NCBI GenBank assembly: GCA_012513515.1
Contig: JAAZCA010000005.1
Location: 29,792-93,791 of the forward strand
DNA length: 64,000 nucleotides
Direction of reading: 5' to 3'
Source of the DNA: Myxococcales bacterium
Lineage (GTDB): Bacteria > UBA10199 > 2-02-FULL-44-16 > JAAZCA01
Below are positions 53,100-63,018 of the stretch, piece after piece (position 1 is the stretch's first letter; the number at the start of each line of letters is the position of its first letter). Under the pieces are notes generated by a model, which had not been told where the DNA came from, made no database searches, and worked only from the letters and a program-made list of their open reading frames with translations. The translations under genes and the position numbers were made by a program.

Positions 53100-53773
53100 T
53101 CCTCCAATGACCTGTAGGAATCTTCTATGCTGACCCGCCCGCTTATGGGACTTGTCTTTAGCGAATAAATCAACTCGTCATCCTCGTCGCGAAAATTTAT
53201 TATGGCGCTCTGAACATAGCCGTTTGGGAAAAAATAAATCTCCGCCTGACCGGAATCCATTGGGAAATTTCTGTGTTCGACGTAGATATCCTTGAAGAAA
53301 ATTCCATCAGGAAGTTTGCTCGGCTTGAGAAGATAAGAATCTACCTGGGTAAAAACCGGTTCCTTTCTTTCCACAGGAGGAATGTTTTCAGCCCCAGGCA
53401 CAAGGGGATTAACTTCGGCGGTTTTCTGAGATCCCGCTTTTTCCTCTTCCTTTTTGGAATCCTTCTTTGCATAAGGGCGAGAAGAGGAGCTTTCATCCTC
53501 CTTGATTATCGTGACCGGATCGGAGGTCGCCTCCACCCAGTAAGCGTTCTCTGAGATATCCAGAACAAGCTTCACGTATATGCCCTCAGTGGCCGATTTG
53601 TTATAGATATATCTTATTGTGGAGCCCATCTTGGCAGTCGCCTTCTTCATGTTGAGATCGAGCATGTCGTCCATATTACCCATTACGATACCAAGTATTA
53701 GACCAAGAACCGCCAAAGCGACGATGATCTCAAAGAGAGTGAATCCGGAATGTCTGCGTATGATTTTTTTCAT
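53096..53773 (-). CDS. gspH: Type II secretion minor pseudopilin GspH
   Basis: A 225-residue pseudopilin, longer than most GspH. Leader MKKIIRRHSG, then FTLFEIIVALAVLGLILGIVMG. A middle insert rich in Lys, Glu, Ser and Pro (about 88-130) separates the head strands YVKLVLDISENAYWVEATSDP and AEIYFFPNGYVQSAIINFRDEDDELIYSL. A strong terminator (53785-53829) lies between gspG and this gene. Confidence 0.88.
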   Translation of the reverse strand: MKKIIRRHSGFTLFEIIVALAVLGLILGIVMGNMDDMLDLNMKKATAKMGSTIRYIYNKSATEGIYVKLVLDISENAYWVEATSDPVTIIKEDESSSSRPYAKKDSKKEEEKAGSQKTAEVNPLVPGAENIPPVERKEPVFTQVDSYLLKPSKLPDGIFFKDIYVEHRNFPMDSGQAEIYFFPNGYVQSAIINFRDEDDELIYSLKTSPISGRVSIEDSYRSLEE

Positions 53774-53784
53774 CTCGAATGAAT

Positions 53785-53829
53785 TTAAAAATGGCCGACC
53801 CGGACCGGAAGTTCCGACCGGGCCGGCCT
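53785..53829 (-). terminator. Intrinsic terminator after gspG
   Basis: Minus strand: a long G+C-rich hairpin (GGCCGGCCCGGTCGG arm, arms roughly 53793-53829) followed by a T run (plus-strand A run near 53786-53790). Situated directly after gspG and before gspH-N. Confidence 0.65.
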
Positions 53830-53845
53830 AGATTTTTTAAAAATA

Positions 53846-54295
53846 TCAGTTCATGGCATCAGAAGAGCTTATATCGGCATCAGCCCCTTCCCCGCCTTCC
53901 TGGCAGTCGGCGCCAAGAGAATAAATCTCATAGGGATGTCCCTGTTGGCCTGGCTGAAAGTACTGATAGTCGCACCCGAATGGATCCTGAGGAAGCCTTC
54001 CCCCTTTGAGATAGCCGTTAGGGGGATATCTCTTGGGAAGCCTTCCTATGGTGGGTCGCTCAACGAGGGCGGCAAGCCCCTGCTCGGTGGAAGGATAATA
54101 CCCGTTATCCCTTCTGAAGTGTTCCAGAGCCTCTTCAAAAACCTTTATCTGCGACATCGCAGTCTTCTGCTTTGCCTCATCAAGGCTATCCATCACGTTG
54201 ACAGTAACGACTGTAGCGATAAGACCAAGGATCGTGATAACGACCATGATCTCGATAAGCGTCATACCTCTCACATCACCCCAAAACTTCCTCAT
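53846..54295 (-). CDS. gspG: Type II secretion major pseudopilin GspG
   Basis: A 149-residue major pseudopilin. Leader MRKFWGDVRG, then MTLIEIMVVITILGLIATVVTVN; Met replaces the usual Phe at +1. The C-terminal part has DNGYYPSTEQGLAALVERPTI (near 74-94), PQDPFGCDYQYFQPGQQGHPYEIYSLGADCQ (near 115-145), as in the calcium-binding GspG head. It is preceded by gspF and followed by a strong terminator. Confidence 0.93.
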   Translation of the reverse strand: MRKFWGDVRGMTLIEIMVVITILGLIATVVTVNVMDSLDEAKQKTAMSQIKVFEEALEHFRRDNGYYPSTEQGLAALVERPTIGRLPKRYPPNGYLKGGRLPQDPFGCDYQYFQPGQQGHPYEIYSLGADCQEGGEGADADISSSDAMN

Positions 54296-54331
54296 TTCAC
54301 CCCTCCTTGTGTAAAGTTTAATGACTGTATT

Positions 54332-55558
54332 TTATCCCAGCTGATTGAGCTTCATGATCGGTAGCAATATCGACAGCACTATAAAAGAGACCACCGCTGC
54401 CATAACTATTATCATGAGAGGCTCGAGAAGCGTAGTAAGCGTTGCTAAAGTGTTATCGACCTCCGAATCGAAAGTATCCGCCACCCTTTCAAGCATGCTC
54501 TCAAGTTCGCCCGTCTTTTCACCGATCGCTATCATGTGTGTCACAAGCGGCGGAAATTCCTTGCTCCTCTTGAGAGGGTCAGCGACACTCTGTCCTTCCC
54601 TTACGCTGTCGCGCGTCTGCTCTATCACATCGCGAAGCCTGGTATTTGTAACTATATTTCGAACTATGTCCATAGAAACAAGAAGAGGAACTCCGCTGGC
54701 AAGAAGCGTTGCAAGCGTGCGCGAAAATCTTGCGATTATGATCATCCTGTTGAGCTTGCCAAAAAGCGGAACCGTTAAGGCTTTGCGATCCCACAGAGCT
54801 ATGCCGGCAGGAGTTTTCAGATACTTTTTCACTCCGTATACAAGCAGGGGGACTCCAATCGCAAAGATGTACCAATAATTTGAAATGGCGCCGCTGACTC
54901 CCATCAAAATCTTCGTGGGAAGAGGAAGCGTCGCACCTGTATCCTCAAATATAGCGGTCACCTTCGGAACAACGACAACCAGAAGGGCTATCATGAGCAG
55001 CAATCCGACCACCGACATGATGACTGGATATATCATAGCCCCGATGACCTTGCTGCGCAACTTAGCCTGTCCTTCGGTAAAATCGGCAAGCCTCTGGAGA
55101 ACTACATCTAGAGTACCGCTGTTCTCTCCGGCGTTTATCATGTTGACATAGAGGTCCCCAAATACCTTTGGATATCCCTTTAAAGCATCGGACAATTTGC
55201 TGCCCTCTATGACCTTGTCCTTGACGCGGGCAAGTATGCTGCGCAGCTTCGGATTTTCAACCTGATCCACCAAGGCGGTCAGGGCGTCGACAAGCGGGAT
55301 ATTCGCATCTAAGAGGGTGGCTAGCTGTCTGGTCATAACAGCGACCTCCTGGACCTTGATCCTCTGAAAGTATTTCGAAAAATCGATCTGCATCCCGAGG
55401 CCGACCTTTTGCTTCATCGCCCCTTCTATGCCAAGAGAGGTCGGAAATATATTCATTCGGCGCAACTTGACTCTGGCCGCACGTTCATTTTCCGCATCCA
55501 CCGTCCCGGCGGCGCGCTTGCCTTTCGAATCTATTCCTACATATTGAAAAACAGGCAT
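54332..55558 (-). CDS. gspF: Type II secretion platform protein GspF
   Basis: A 408-residue polytopic platform protein, homologue of PilC in the same window. Repeated T2SSF motifs: MTRQLATLLDANIPLVDALTALVDQVENPKLR (near 73-104), LQRLADFTEGQAKLRSKVIGAMIYPVIM (near 151-178), membrane helices near 170 and 220, then second repeat with FSRTLATLLASGVPLLVSMDIVRNIV (near 271-296) and KTGELESMLERVADTFD. It follows gspE by 15 bases. Confidence 0.95.
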   Translation of the reverse strand: MPVFQYVGIDSKGKRAAGTVDAENERAARVKLRRMNIFPTSLGIEGAMKQKVGLGMQIDFSKYFQRIKVQEVAVMTRQLATLLDANIPLVDALTALVDQVENPKLRSILARVKDKVIEGSKLSDALKGYPKVFGDLYVNMINAGENSGTLDVVLQRLADFTEGQAKLRSKVIGAMIYPVIMSVVGLLLMIALLVVVVPKVTAIFEDTGATLPLPTKILMGVSGAISNYWYIFAIGVPLLVYGVKKYLKTPAGIALWDRKALTVPLFGKLNRMIIIARFSRTLATLLASGVPLLVSMDIVRNIVTNTRLRDVIEQTRDSVREGQSVADPLKRSKEFPPLVTHMIAIGEKTGELESMLERVADTFDSEVDNTLATLTTLLEPLMIIVMAAVVSFIVLSILLPIMKLNQLG

Positions 55559-55573
55559 CCGCTACATCCCTTT

Positions 55574-57271
55574 CTAAACGCTGTCTTCCTGCGTCACTCT
55601 CATAACCTCGGCTATCGACGTCATGCCGAGAAGAACCTTCTGCGCGGCATCCTGGCGAAGAGTTTTCATTCCCTGGGCAACGGCCACGTTTTTTATCGTC
55701 GCAGCATCGGACCCCTTCATCAGCTCAGCCCTCACATTGTCGGTAACCATCATGATCTCATGTATGGCCATTCGTCCCGAGTACCCGGTCTCCATGCAGA
55801 CAGGGCAGCCGACGGGCTTGAATATCTGGCGGCCCTTCAGATCTTCTAGCTTCAGTCCGATCTGAGCGAGTTCCTCTTCGTCGGGAACGTACTTTCTGGC
55901 GCAGTCCCTGCAAACCGTACGCACCAGCCTCTGCGCAGCGATTCCGAGAACGGACGATGCGACCAAAAACGGCTCGACCCCCATCTCAACAAGCCTCGTT
56001 ATCGAGCTTGGCGCATCGTTCGTATGAAGCGTTGAGAGAACCAAGTGACCCGTCAGCGATGCCTGGATGGCGACTTCAACCGTCTCACGGTCGCGAATCT
56101 CGCCGACGAGTATGATATCCGGATCCTGCCTGAGAAATGCGCGAAGCCCGGAAGCAAAGGTCAGATCGATCTTCGGATTCACTTGCATCTGATTCACGCC
56201 ATGCAGCTGATACTCGACGGGATCTTCAACCGTAAGTATCTTCACATCGCCCGTATTGAGCCTGGAGAGAGCCGAATACAGGGTGGTCGTCTTTCCTGAA
56301 CCGGTAGGGCCGGTGACGAGCAAGATCCCATTGTGATAACTTAGAAGCTTTTTGAATATTCCAAGATTTTCACGGGAAAAACCGAGGGACTCCACGTCGA
56401 GCAGAATCGCGCTCGCATCGAGGAGCCTCATCACCACGCTCTCGCCGTGCGCCGTGGGAATAGTGGAAACGCGAATGTCGATATCCTTTCCCGCGATTTT
56501 GATGCGTATTCTACCGTCCTGCGGCATCCTCTTCTCGGCGATATTCAACTGACTCATAATCTTTACGCGGGAGATAATGGAATTCTGTGCGCGCTTTGGC
56601 GGAGTCATTATGTCGTACAAAATACCGTTGATCCTGAACCTGATTTTAAGTTCCCGTTCAAATGGCTCTATGTGAATATCGCTGGCCTTCTGCTTCACGG
56701 CTCTAAACAACAGTGAGTTAACAAGACGGATGATGGGAGCCTCATCGTCGGCATCAAGCAGATCGACCGGCTCGTTGAAATCGTCGGCGATCTCGGTCCC
56801 TTCGTCGAGCTCGCTCATCTGATCTTCGCCAGAGCCCGTGGCCTTATTGTAAACCGCGTTGATCGCGTTGACTATCTCATACGAGCTGGCGATAACCGGT
56901 TTTATATCACAGCCAAAAAGTATCCTGAGATCATCGAGCGCGAAAAAATTGGTCGGATCAGCGATGGCCACATGAACCAGATTTCCTTCCTTGCGAAGCG
57001 GAAGGACCTCATTTTGCTTGGCGTAGTTTATCGGAAGATTGGAGATCAGATCGGTGGCTATCGCTTCCACGTCAATTTTATTTTCGTATGGAAAACCGAG
57101 TTGGATCGAGAGCGCTTTAAGTATATCCTCCGAGCGAAGAAATTTTAGCTGAACGAGGGCGTCACCCAGTTTGATCCCTCGCTCGCGCTGAACGGCGAGG
57201 GCCTGCTCCAACTGATCTTCAGTGAGAGAGCTTGTTTCCAGCAGAATTGCGCCTAGGCTTCTTTCCTCCAT
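55574..57271 (-). CDS. gspE: Type II secretion ATPase GspE
   Basis: A 565-residue ATPase that drives the pseudopilus. N-terminal T2SSE_N domain (1-150), Walker A VTGPTGSGKTTTLYSAL (near 318-334), Asp box, Walker B DPDIILVGEIRDRETVEVAIQASLTGHLV (near 385-413), and the zinc cluster CRDCARKYV / GCPVCMETGYSGR (near 450-500). It is close in layout to PilB. Full family length; no frameshift. Confidence 0.96.
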   Translation of the reverse strand: MEERSLGAILLETSSLTEDQLEQALAVQRERGIKLGDALVQLKFLRSEDILKALSIQLGFPYENKIDVEAIATDLISNLPINYAKQNEVLPLRKEGNLVHVAIADPTNFFALDDLRILFGCDIKPVIASSYEIVNAINAVYNKATGSGEDQMSELDEGTEIADDFNEPVDLLDADDEAPIIRLVNSLLFRAVKQKASDIHIEPFERELKIRFRINGILYDIMTPPKRAQNSIISRVKIMSQLNIAEKRMPQDGRIRIKIAGKDIDIRVSTIPTAHGESVVMRLLDASAILLDVESLGFSRENLGIFKKLLSYHNGILLVTGPTGSGKTTTLYSALSRLNTGDVKILTVEDPVEYQLHGVNQMQVNPKIDLTFASGLRAFLRQDPDIILVGEIRDRETVEVAIQASLTGHLVLSTLHTNDAPSSITRLVEMGVEPFLVASSVLGIAAQRLVRTVCRDCARKYVPDEEELAQIGLKLEDLKGRQIFKPVGCPVCMETGYSGRMAIHEIMMVTDNVRAELMKGSDAATIKNVAVAQGMKTLRQDAAQKVLLGMTSIAEVMRVTQEDSV

Positions 57272-57301
57272 ACCCCGTTCAATCCCCCTTTAAACGATCG
57301 A

Positions 57302-59689
57302 TCAATAACCGAAATCAGGCGACCCCTTTTGATTCAGCTTCGGCGTCCCCGGCGCCGTGCTTTGCTGTGGCGCTAACTGAGGAGGCGGAGCCAAATACTG
57401 CATCTGCGGAGCGCCGTCAGCGCCCAGCGGTGCGACGGTTATCACGGGCTGCGAAACGGCCAGAGGTGCAGTCCCCGGCTGCTGATAGTTCTGCCCTGAA
57501 GATGAAACGGGAACTGCTGGTCTGGGAGCGTAGTCGAGCAAATCAGCCCTATGAGCGGCAAGCGATTCGTTAATCTGCCTCTGCTGCCTTCTGCCAAAAT
57601 TATTTGAAACGAAATCATTGCGCTGCTGAATCTTTCTCTTGGTAATTTCCGCGAAGTCCGAAGGATCGCGAATGACGTACGGAGTTATGAAGACAAGAAG
57701 ATTCGTTTTATTTCCCTGTTTACTCCTGTACTGAAAGAGCCAGCCGAGAATAGGAATATCGCCAAGCAGAGGTATCTTGCTCCTGTTGGAAGTATCCATA
57801 TCTTCCATCAAACCGCCCAGCACCACGGTCTGGCCATCCATGGCGACGACTGTGGTCTGAATTTCCCTTTTGGTAGTATCAGCGGCGCCGGTGTCAGGAT
57901 TTGGGACCGAGGTAAAATTCGAAAGTTTATGGTGAATCTGGAGCCTCACCGAATCCCCTTCGGTGATCTGCGGAGTGATCTTGAGCATCAAACCGGCCTC
58001 CAATGGAGTCGGCTCGAAAGTCGTGGTTCCGGCATTGGCGATCGTAGTGGATTTTTTGGCATAGATGGTCTTGCTGACATCGATGCTCGCCTCCTGATTG
58101 TCGAGGGTGAGAATATTCGGCGTCGAAACGATATTGGCCTGCGACTGAGTCTGAAGAAAATTCAGAAAAGCGGCAAAAGCCGGGATGGTGAGCTCCTGCG
58201 AACCGCCGCCGCTGCTCGGTATATCGATCGTGATAGTATCCCTTGAAAGAAGACCGCCCAACAAACCAGGCTGCGAAAAAAGACCGGTGGGTGTAAAAAA
58301 CTGAGCGGGGTTCATCCCGCTGAAACTCGAACCTCCGAAACCGATCAGGCTGCCGGCCGTTCCACCGCCATAGCCGGTAGCGCCGGCGGTAGAACCACGC
58401 GTAACGGACAATTCCATGACTATGGACTCGAGATAGACCTGCCGCCTAGGGACATCGAGTTTGGAGATCAACTCGTCGACCAGTCTCTTATAGTCTTTGG
58501 CCGAAGAGGTAATTATAAGCGCGTTGGTAGTTTCATCTGCACCTATCTTTATTTCGTCTCCAAAGCTCGCAACGGCTGTTCCGGCCGCACCCTTGCTTCC
58601 ATCACCCTTTGCAGCCCCCTTTGCAGTACCCATCGAACGCGCCCCCGACGTGATAGCAGAAAGGGTTTCAGCCATCTCCATAGCGTTGGCGTATTTCAGG
58701 TAATGCACATGGATGTTGCCCCCCTCCCCCATATCGAGGGGAACATCCAGCTTGGCAATGACCTCTCTGACTTTTCCTATAGCCCTCTTGCTCGCATAGA
58801 CGATGATGGAATTTGTGCGTTCGTCGGCTATGATTTTTGAAACCTCTTTCAACTCTTCCAATTGGGAACCGGTCGTCGCCCCTCTCCTTGTTGTAGCTGT
58901 CGGTCTGGCTGTCGTCCCCCTGGAGGACTGCTGTTCTATCTCAAAAATATTCAACACAGTCGCCGCGACCTGCGTAGCATCCGCATAATTTATCGGCACG
59001 ATTTCAAGAACCTGCTGTGGCCCCTCCTGATCGAGCTCCTTGATGATCTTCATGAGGCGATCGATGTTAGTTCCGGAATCCGTAATCACCAGGGTGTTGG
59101 TAGAGGGATAGGCAAACATATTTCCATTTTTCGAAATCAGATCCTTGATTGCGCTGGACATATCAAGGGCGCTGATATTCTGAAGCGAGATAAGCCTGGT
59201 CACGTAGCTGTCGGTCTCAGGCGTGCTGTCAACGTAGATCGGAATGGGCGACGATATCGCATCCTTGAGCGCAACTATCTTAATGATCCCCCCGGGCCCC
59301 GTCACTGTAGTAAAACCGCCGACCTCGAGGGCCGAAAGAAAGGCCTGATACGCCTCCTCTTTGGTCATCTTCCTCTCGGAGAGAATCGTGACCTTTCCCC
59401 TGATTTTGTCGTCGATGATGAAATTTTTTCCGGTCGCCTTGCTGATCTGTTTGATTATGTCCTTTATGTCCTGGTCCTGGACATTGAGATAGACCAGATC
59501 ATCCTCCTCAGCAGAGGGCGAGACGGGGACAGGATCCTGCTCCAGAGGAACGGTTCTCACGTCCCCCGCCTGAGGGAGCCTTACCGTGCGCCCCCCTTCT
59601 TCATCCTGCGCAAGGGAAAGCACAGGAGAGAGGATAAGCGTAAAAATGAGTAAAAACGCCAATGTATTTTTAACGTATCTCATATTCAA
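57302..59689 (-). CDS. gspD: Type II secretion secretin GspD
   Basis: Outer-membrane channel of the type II system, 795 residues. Signal peptide to about residue 27 (SLAQ), N0 domain with VYLNVQDQDIKDIIKQISKATGKNFIID (near 67-94), three N1-N3-type modules, glycine-rich N3 loops with RGATTGSQLEE, and the secretin core with VRLQIHHKLSNFTS and VVAMDGQTVVLGGLM (near 590-640). The C-terminus is Pro/Gln/Ala-rich. Its 5' end overlaps the end of gspC by 20 bases. Confidence 0.95.
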   Translation of the reverse strand: MNMRYVKNTLAFLLIFTLILSPVLSLAQDEEGGRTVRLPQAGDVRTVPLEQDPVPVSPSAEEDDLVYLNVQDQDIKDIIKQISKATGKNFIIDDKIRGKVTILSERKMTKEEAYQAFLSALEVGGFTTVTGPGGIIKIVALKDAISSPIPIYVDSTPETDSYVTRLISLQNISALDMSSAIKDLISKNGNMFAYPSTNTLVITDSGTNIDRLMKIIKELDQEGPQQVLEIVPINYADATQVAATVLNIFEIEQQSSRGTTARPTATTRRGATTGSQLEELKEVSKIIADERTNSIIVYASKRAIGKVREVIAKLDVPLDMGEGGNIHVHYLKYANAMEMAETLSAITSGARSMGTAKGAAKGDGSKGAAGTAVASFGDEIKIGADETTNALIITSSAKDYKRLVDELISKLDVPRRQVYLESIVMELSVTRGSTAGATGYGGGTAGSLIGFGGSSFSGMNPAQFFTPTGLFSQPGLLGGLLSRDTITIDIPSSGGGSQELTIPAFAAFLNFLQTQSQANIVSTPNILTLDNQEASIDVSKTIYAKKSTTIANAGTTTFEPTPLEAGLMLKITPQITEGDSVRLQIHHKLSNFTSVPNPDTGAADTTKREIQTTVVAMDGQTVVLGGLMEDMDTSNRSKIPLLGDIPILGWLFQYRSKQGNKTNLLVFITPYVIRDPSDFAEITKRKIQQRNDFVSNNFGRRQQRQINESLAAHRADLLDYAPRPAVPVSSSGQNYQQPGTAPLAVSQPVITVAPLGADGAPQMQYLAPPPQLAPQQSTAPGTPKLNQKGSPDFGY

Positions 59690-60620
59690 GTGTGGTGGGC
59701 TGGCCCTGCCTTATCAGGTCCAGCGCTATGCTCTTTTGATCCTTGAGCTGATTAAAAATTTCAAAACCCCTTTTGATATCCAGTTCGAGGCCATTGATTT
59801 TTTGAAGGACATCCCCTCTCCTGAGGCCGAGCTTAGCAAATAGGGAACCATTCTTCACCGACAAAATCTTCATCCCCGAAACTCTGTTTCCCGAAAAATT
59901 CGGCACCGCTCTTATGTCCGTGTAGAGCTTATCAAGATTCTGAAGGGCATTCTCTACCTCGCGCTGATCCACCGCAAACTTCCCCCCCTCCTGAACGACG
60001 GTAAGATCTTTTTTCTCACCCTTGTCAGCCGGAGCGGCAGAGGCAAGCGCATCTGCCGGAGCACCGAATATGCTCGGCCCCCCGTCAGCCATCACCTCCG
60101 CATATTCTAGGCGTTCGCCGTTTAAAAATTCGATCCGGTCCGGCTGAACCAGGACGAGCTTCGTGTTCGGGGCGAAGCTCTCCTCATCCCCTACGGCATA
60201 GACGTTGAAAGTCGAGCCTCCCTTCCCGGTCCCGCCCGTGATAGTGGCGGTGGACCTCTTGTCGCGCCCGGCACCCACGACCAGAACTCCTATCACTTTG
60301 ATCCCGAGGCTGGTGGGAACAGCCTGTCCTGAAATATAACTTTCGTCGCTATCACTTTTAGACTCCCTCTCTACAGGCGCGTCCGGTGCCCTCTCCGAAG
60401 GGTCAAACATATTGCGCTCTACTATCACGCTATAATCCGAGAGCGGCCTGCGCTCGCTTTGGACAGGAGGGGCGTCAGCAACGGTTAAAACCCCTATCGA
60501 CTTCTTGACCTCAAGGCTTTTGCCTACATAGACGCTGGTGATCCTGGCCAAAAAAAACGAGCAAAGCAGCACACCTATAAGATCTATAATCCACGAGTAC
60601 TGGCGAAAAAAACCACCCAT
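59670..60620 (-). CDS. gspC: Type II secretion protein GspC
   Basis: A 316-residue inner-membrane protein that connects the platform with the secretin. Membrane segment near 11-28 (WIIDLIGVLLCSFFLARI), homology region (SLGIKVIGVLVVGAGRDKRSTATI, near 104-127), and a C-terminal PDZ domain with NFSGNRVSGMKILSVKNGSLFAKLGLRRGDVLQKINGLELD (near 240-285). GGGGAG Shine-Dalgarno upstream. First gene of the gsp cluster, behind the promoter at 60644-60649. Confidence 0.93.
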   Translation of the reverse strand: MGGFFRQYSWIIDLIGVLLCSFFLARITSVYVGKSLEVKKSIGVLTVADAPPVQSERRPLSDYSVIVERNMFDPSERAPDAPVERESKSDSDESYISGQAVPTSLGIKVIGVLVVGAGRDKRSTATITGGTGKGGSTFNVYAVGDEESFAPNTKLVLVQPDRIEFLNGERLEYAEVMADGGPSIFGAPADALASAAPADKGEKKDLTVVQEGGKFAVDQREVENALQNLDKLYTDIRAVPNFSGNRVSGMKILSVKNGSLFAKLGLRRGDVLQKINGLELDIKRGFEIFNQLKDQKSIALDLIRQGQPTTLEYEIR

Positions 60621-60643
60621 TAAGCGGCTCCCCTTTTGCGGGC

Positions 60644-60649
60644 ATTATA
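60644..60649 (-). promoter_or_regulatory. Predicted -10 box of the gsp operon
   Basis: Perfect TATAAT on the minus strand at 60644-60649. The -35 region is poor (TTTTAA at spacing 17). The expected start near 60637 gives a leader of about 16 bases with GGGGAG. Confidence 0.4.
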
Positions 60650-60700
60650 CATATGGTCGCAATAAGTTAAAACAGAAAAATACTTAAAAATAACAATATC

Positions 60701-60720
60701 TTTTGCCACTTGCGGCAAAA
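60701..60720. promoter_or_regulatory. Inverted repeat upstream of gspC, possible operator
   Basis: TTTTGCC and GGCAAAA, seven-base perfect arms with a 6-base spacer, at about -60 from the predicted gsp start. No T run follows, so a terminator is less likely. Confidence 0.35.
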
Positions 60721-60923
60721 CTTTTCACAAAAATTTTGGATGGGCCTGTCAAAAGCTTTAGGGTAGAAGATTATACATATCAATAGTATAGCGGCTATTT
60801 CAAAACTTAGTATGTAACAATAGGGGCTAGCACGCTAATTTAAAAATGATTAAGTTTGGAAATTGATGATTGGCGCACTATAAATCAACCCGTTGGCCAG
60901 CAATAGTTACAGGATTTTATCAG

Positions 60924-62894
60924 TCACAAGGTCGGCCGGGGCGAACCCTCCTGCAGAGCGGAATCTCGTTCGATGGGTATAAAAAATTTAAACGAAGCCC
61001 CGTTCTCCTCGTGGCTTTCTACCCATATCCTCCCGCCATGCATCTCTATGAACTGCCTCGCCAGCGACAACCCTAGCCCGGTTCCGCCAAAGCTCCTGGT
61101 GATAGAGCTGTCGGCCTGGCGAAACATCTCGAATATCTTGTCGTGCTGGTCTTCCGGGACTCCTATGCCGCTGTCAGTAACCTGAAACAAGACGAGATCC
61201 CCCCCATGTCTCATCCTCAAATTGCCGTTACCCTTTGGAAAGACGTCGGAATTCGAATTCTCGAGCGTAACCTCGACCCTTATCCAACCCTTAGGCGGGG
61301 TGAACTTATTGGCATTGGCCATAAGGTTCAGGATAACCTGCTGTATCTTTCTCTCGTCCCCTTTCACGATCGGAATCTCGGGATCTATGCTGAGCTCAAA
61401 GAGCTGAGACTTTCTTTTTATCAGCGGGGAGATGGTCGCCACCACGCGCCTTACGGTTTCTTCGATGCTGAAGGAGGTAATGTCTAACTCCATACGGCCG
61501 GATTCTATCTTGGTTAAATCGAGGAGACTGTTGATCATCTCGAGAAGATCGGCGGCATTGTGGAGCACCTCCTTGACGCTGTCGCGCTGCTCCTCAGAAA
61601 GCTCGCCCATCACCTCCTCCATGAGTAGCTCTGAAAAGCCTATGATGGCGGTTAGAGGTGTACGAAGTTCGTGGCTCATGGTCGCCAGGAACTCCGACTT
61701 AACATCGTTGGCCCTCTTCAAGTCCTCGTTCATCCTGCGAAGCCTATCAACCATAGCCGCCGCCTCGAGGGAAAGCGCGGCCTGGTTGGCGAAGGACTCC
61801 ATAGTGGCGACCTGTTCATCCTCAAAAAACGGATATTTGCTAAAGCCTATAAGAGCCCCAAGGACGTTCCCCTCCAGGACGAGGGGAAGGGCTATCATCT
61901 TTCGCACACCCATCAGGTGTTGAAGCTTTTCACACCTCTCAGGGGAAAGGTTGGATGTAAAGCCACCGAAGATCTCGTGAATCTCCCTCCTGAAAACTAT
62001 CCTGTGTTTCGATATCTCGCGCATTATCTGGTTGTTTTCCAAAAGTTCCGAAAGGGGAAATTCCATTCCGTCCGGAGAGGCGCCGAGAATCTCGGAAATC
62101 TCGGCCGTGCGCGGGTGCGTGCCGGGGGTGTACAGGCGAATCATGTCCCTCTTCCTGTCGAAGTGCAGAAGTATCGCCGATTCCAGCTCAAGCCCCTGCA
62201 AAACCCCGGCAAGGAGCTGATGTATGACATTGCTAATCACCGCCACGCTCCTCACCGCAGCCCCCACGCTGTGAAGAGCGGTCAGTTCTCTATTTCGTTT
62301 TTCGAGCGCCCTCTCCCTCTGCTGGGAGAAAAAAATCGAGACCTTGACGGTATAGATGACCGCAGCCATGAATATCACGAGAAGCGTGAAGTGCGCCGCC
62401 GATGTGTAGGTCGGAATCGGAAGTCTGCCGCCGTAATTATAAATCAGGGGCGGAAAAACGCCAAATTTACAGAGGAGCAGAAAAACGCCATATGTCAGAC
62501 CGGAAAAAACAGCGATCAATCCTGCTAGATAATGATTGTATATAAATCCCGCTGTCATCGCATAGAATAGGTAGAGGATGAAATTTGAGCTGTGCGGCCC
62601 CCCTGTCAGGTAGATGACCGCAGTTATAGCGACCAGGTCGCTCATCAGCTCAGCTATGAAAGAGGATATCAGAAACCTATCTCTGATGACGTTATAGTAG
62701 GCAATTGCGGTGACAAAAAAACAGCAGAGTATCAGCAGCCCAGCCCCTATGGCCTGGGCGAGGATCCCGCGTGTGAAAAAGAGAAAGAAGGCCCAAAAGC
62801 CGACAAATGCTAAAATCCTCAATTTGGTAGTAAATATGTGGCGCCGGCGATAGTCGGGCACGAAGGTATCTATCAGGTTCTCACGGGAGATCAT
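60924..62894 (-). CDS. Membrane-bound histidine kinase with GAF domain
   Basis: A 656-residue sensor kinase. The N-terminal third holds about six membrane segments (residues about 25-195, PilS-like but not matched by eye), a coiled coil, a GAF domain near 210-375 (LMGVRKMIALPLVLEGNVLGALIGF), then HisKA with FLATMSHELRTPLTAIIGFSELL (phospho-acceptor His408) and HATPase_c with NLMANANKFTPPKGWIRVEV, DSGIGVPEDQHDKIFEMFRQ and GGTGLGLSLARQFIEMHGGRIWV. No receiver domain and no response-regulator gene is next to it. Its proximity to the gsp operon is suggestive only. Confidence 0.9.
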   Translation of the reverse strand: MISRENLIDTFVPDYRRRHIFTTKLRILAFVGFWAFFLFFTRGILAQAIGAGLLILCCFFVTAIAYYNVIRDRFLISSFIAELMSDLVAITAVIYLTGGPHSSNFILYLFYAMTAGFIYNHYLAGLIAVFSGLTYGVFLLLCKFGVFPPLIYNYGGRLPIPTYTSAAHFTLLVIFMAAVIYTVKVSIFFSQQRERALEKRNRELTALHSVGAAVRSVAVISNVIHQLLAGVLQGLELESAILLHFDRKRDMIRLYTPGTHPRTAEISEILGASPDGMEFPLSELLENNQIMREISKHRIVFRREIHEIFGGFTSNLSPERCEKLQHLMGVRKMIALPLVLEGNVLGALIGFSKYPFFEDEQVATMESFANQAALSLEAAAMVDRLRRMNEDLKRANDVKSEFLATMSHELRTPLTAIIGFSELLMEEVMGELSEEQRDSVKEVLHNAADLLEMINSLLDLTKIESGRMELDITSFSIEETVRRVVATISPLIKRKSQLFELSIDPEIPIVKGDERKIQQVILNLMANANKFTPPKGWIRVEVTLENSNSDVFPKGNGNLRMRHGGDLVLFQVTDSGIGVPEDQHDKIFEMFRQADSSITRSFGGTGLGLSLARQFIEMHGGRIWVESHEENGASFKFFIPIERDSALQEGSPRPTL

Positions 62895-62923
62895 TTGGTG
62901 GGGAGTATTATCAAGGGGTTGTG

Positions 62924-62932
62924 ATTATAGCA
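62924..62932 (-). promoter_or_regulatory. Extended -10 promoter of the histidine kinase
   Basis: TGCTATAAT on the minus strand at 62924-62932 is the full extended -10. The expected start near 62917 gives a leader of 23 bases without a clear Shine-Dalgarno before the ATG at 62894. Confidence 0.45.
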
Positions 62933-63018
62933 AGAGATTCGGTCCACAAACCGTAAGCAAACTCCTTGACTTTGCTTCGGAATCCCATTAGTAACGCCGG
63001 GCTTTCAAGGAGGAAATC

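Larger units (their letters stand above)
60621..60923. other. A+T-rich intergenic region upstream of gspC
   Basis: A 303-base region between the histidine kinase stop and gspC. It has the gsp -10 box and a perfect inverted repeat TTTTGCC/GGCAAAA (60701-60707 and 60714-60720) that may be an operator. No open frame with support was seen. Confidence 0.6.

Noticed and set aside
61671-62528. A 285-codon open frame on the plus strand
   Set aside because: Antisense to the histidine kinase; no motifs.
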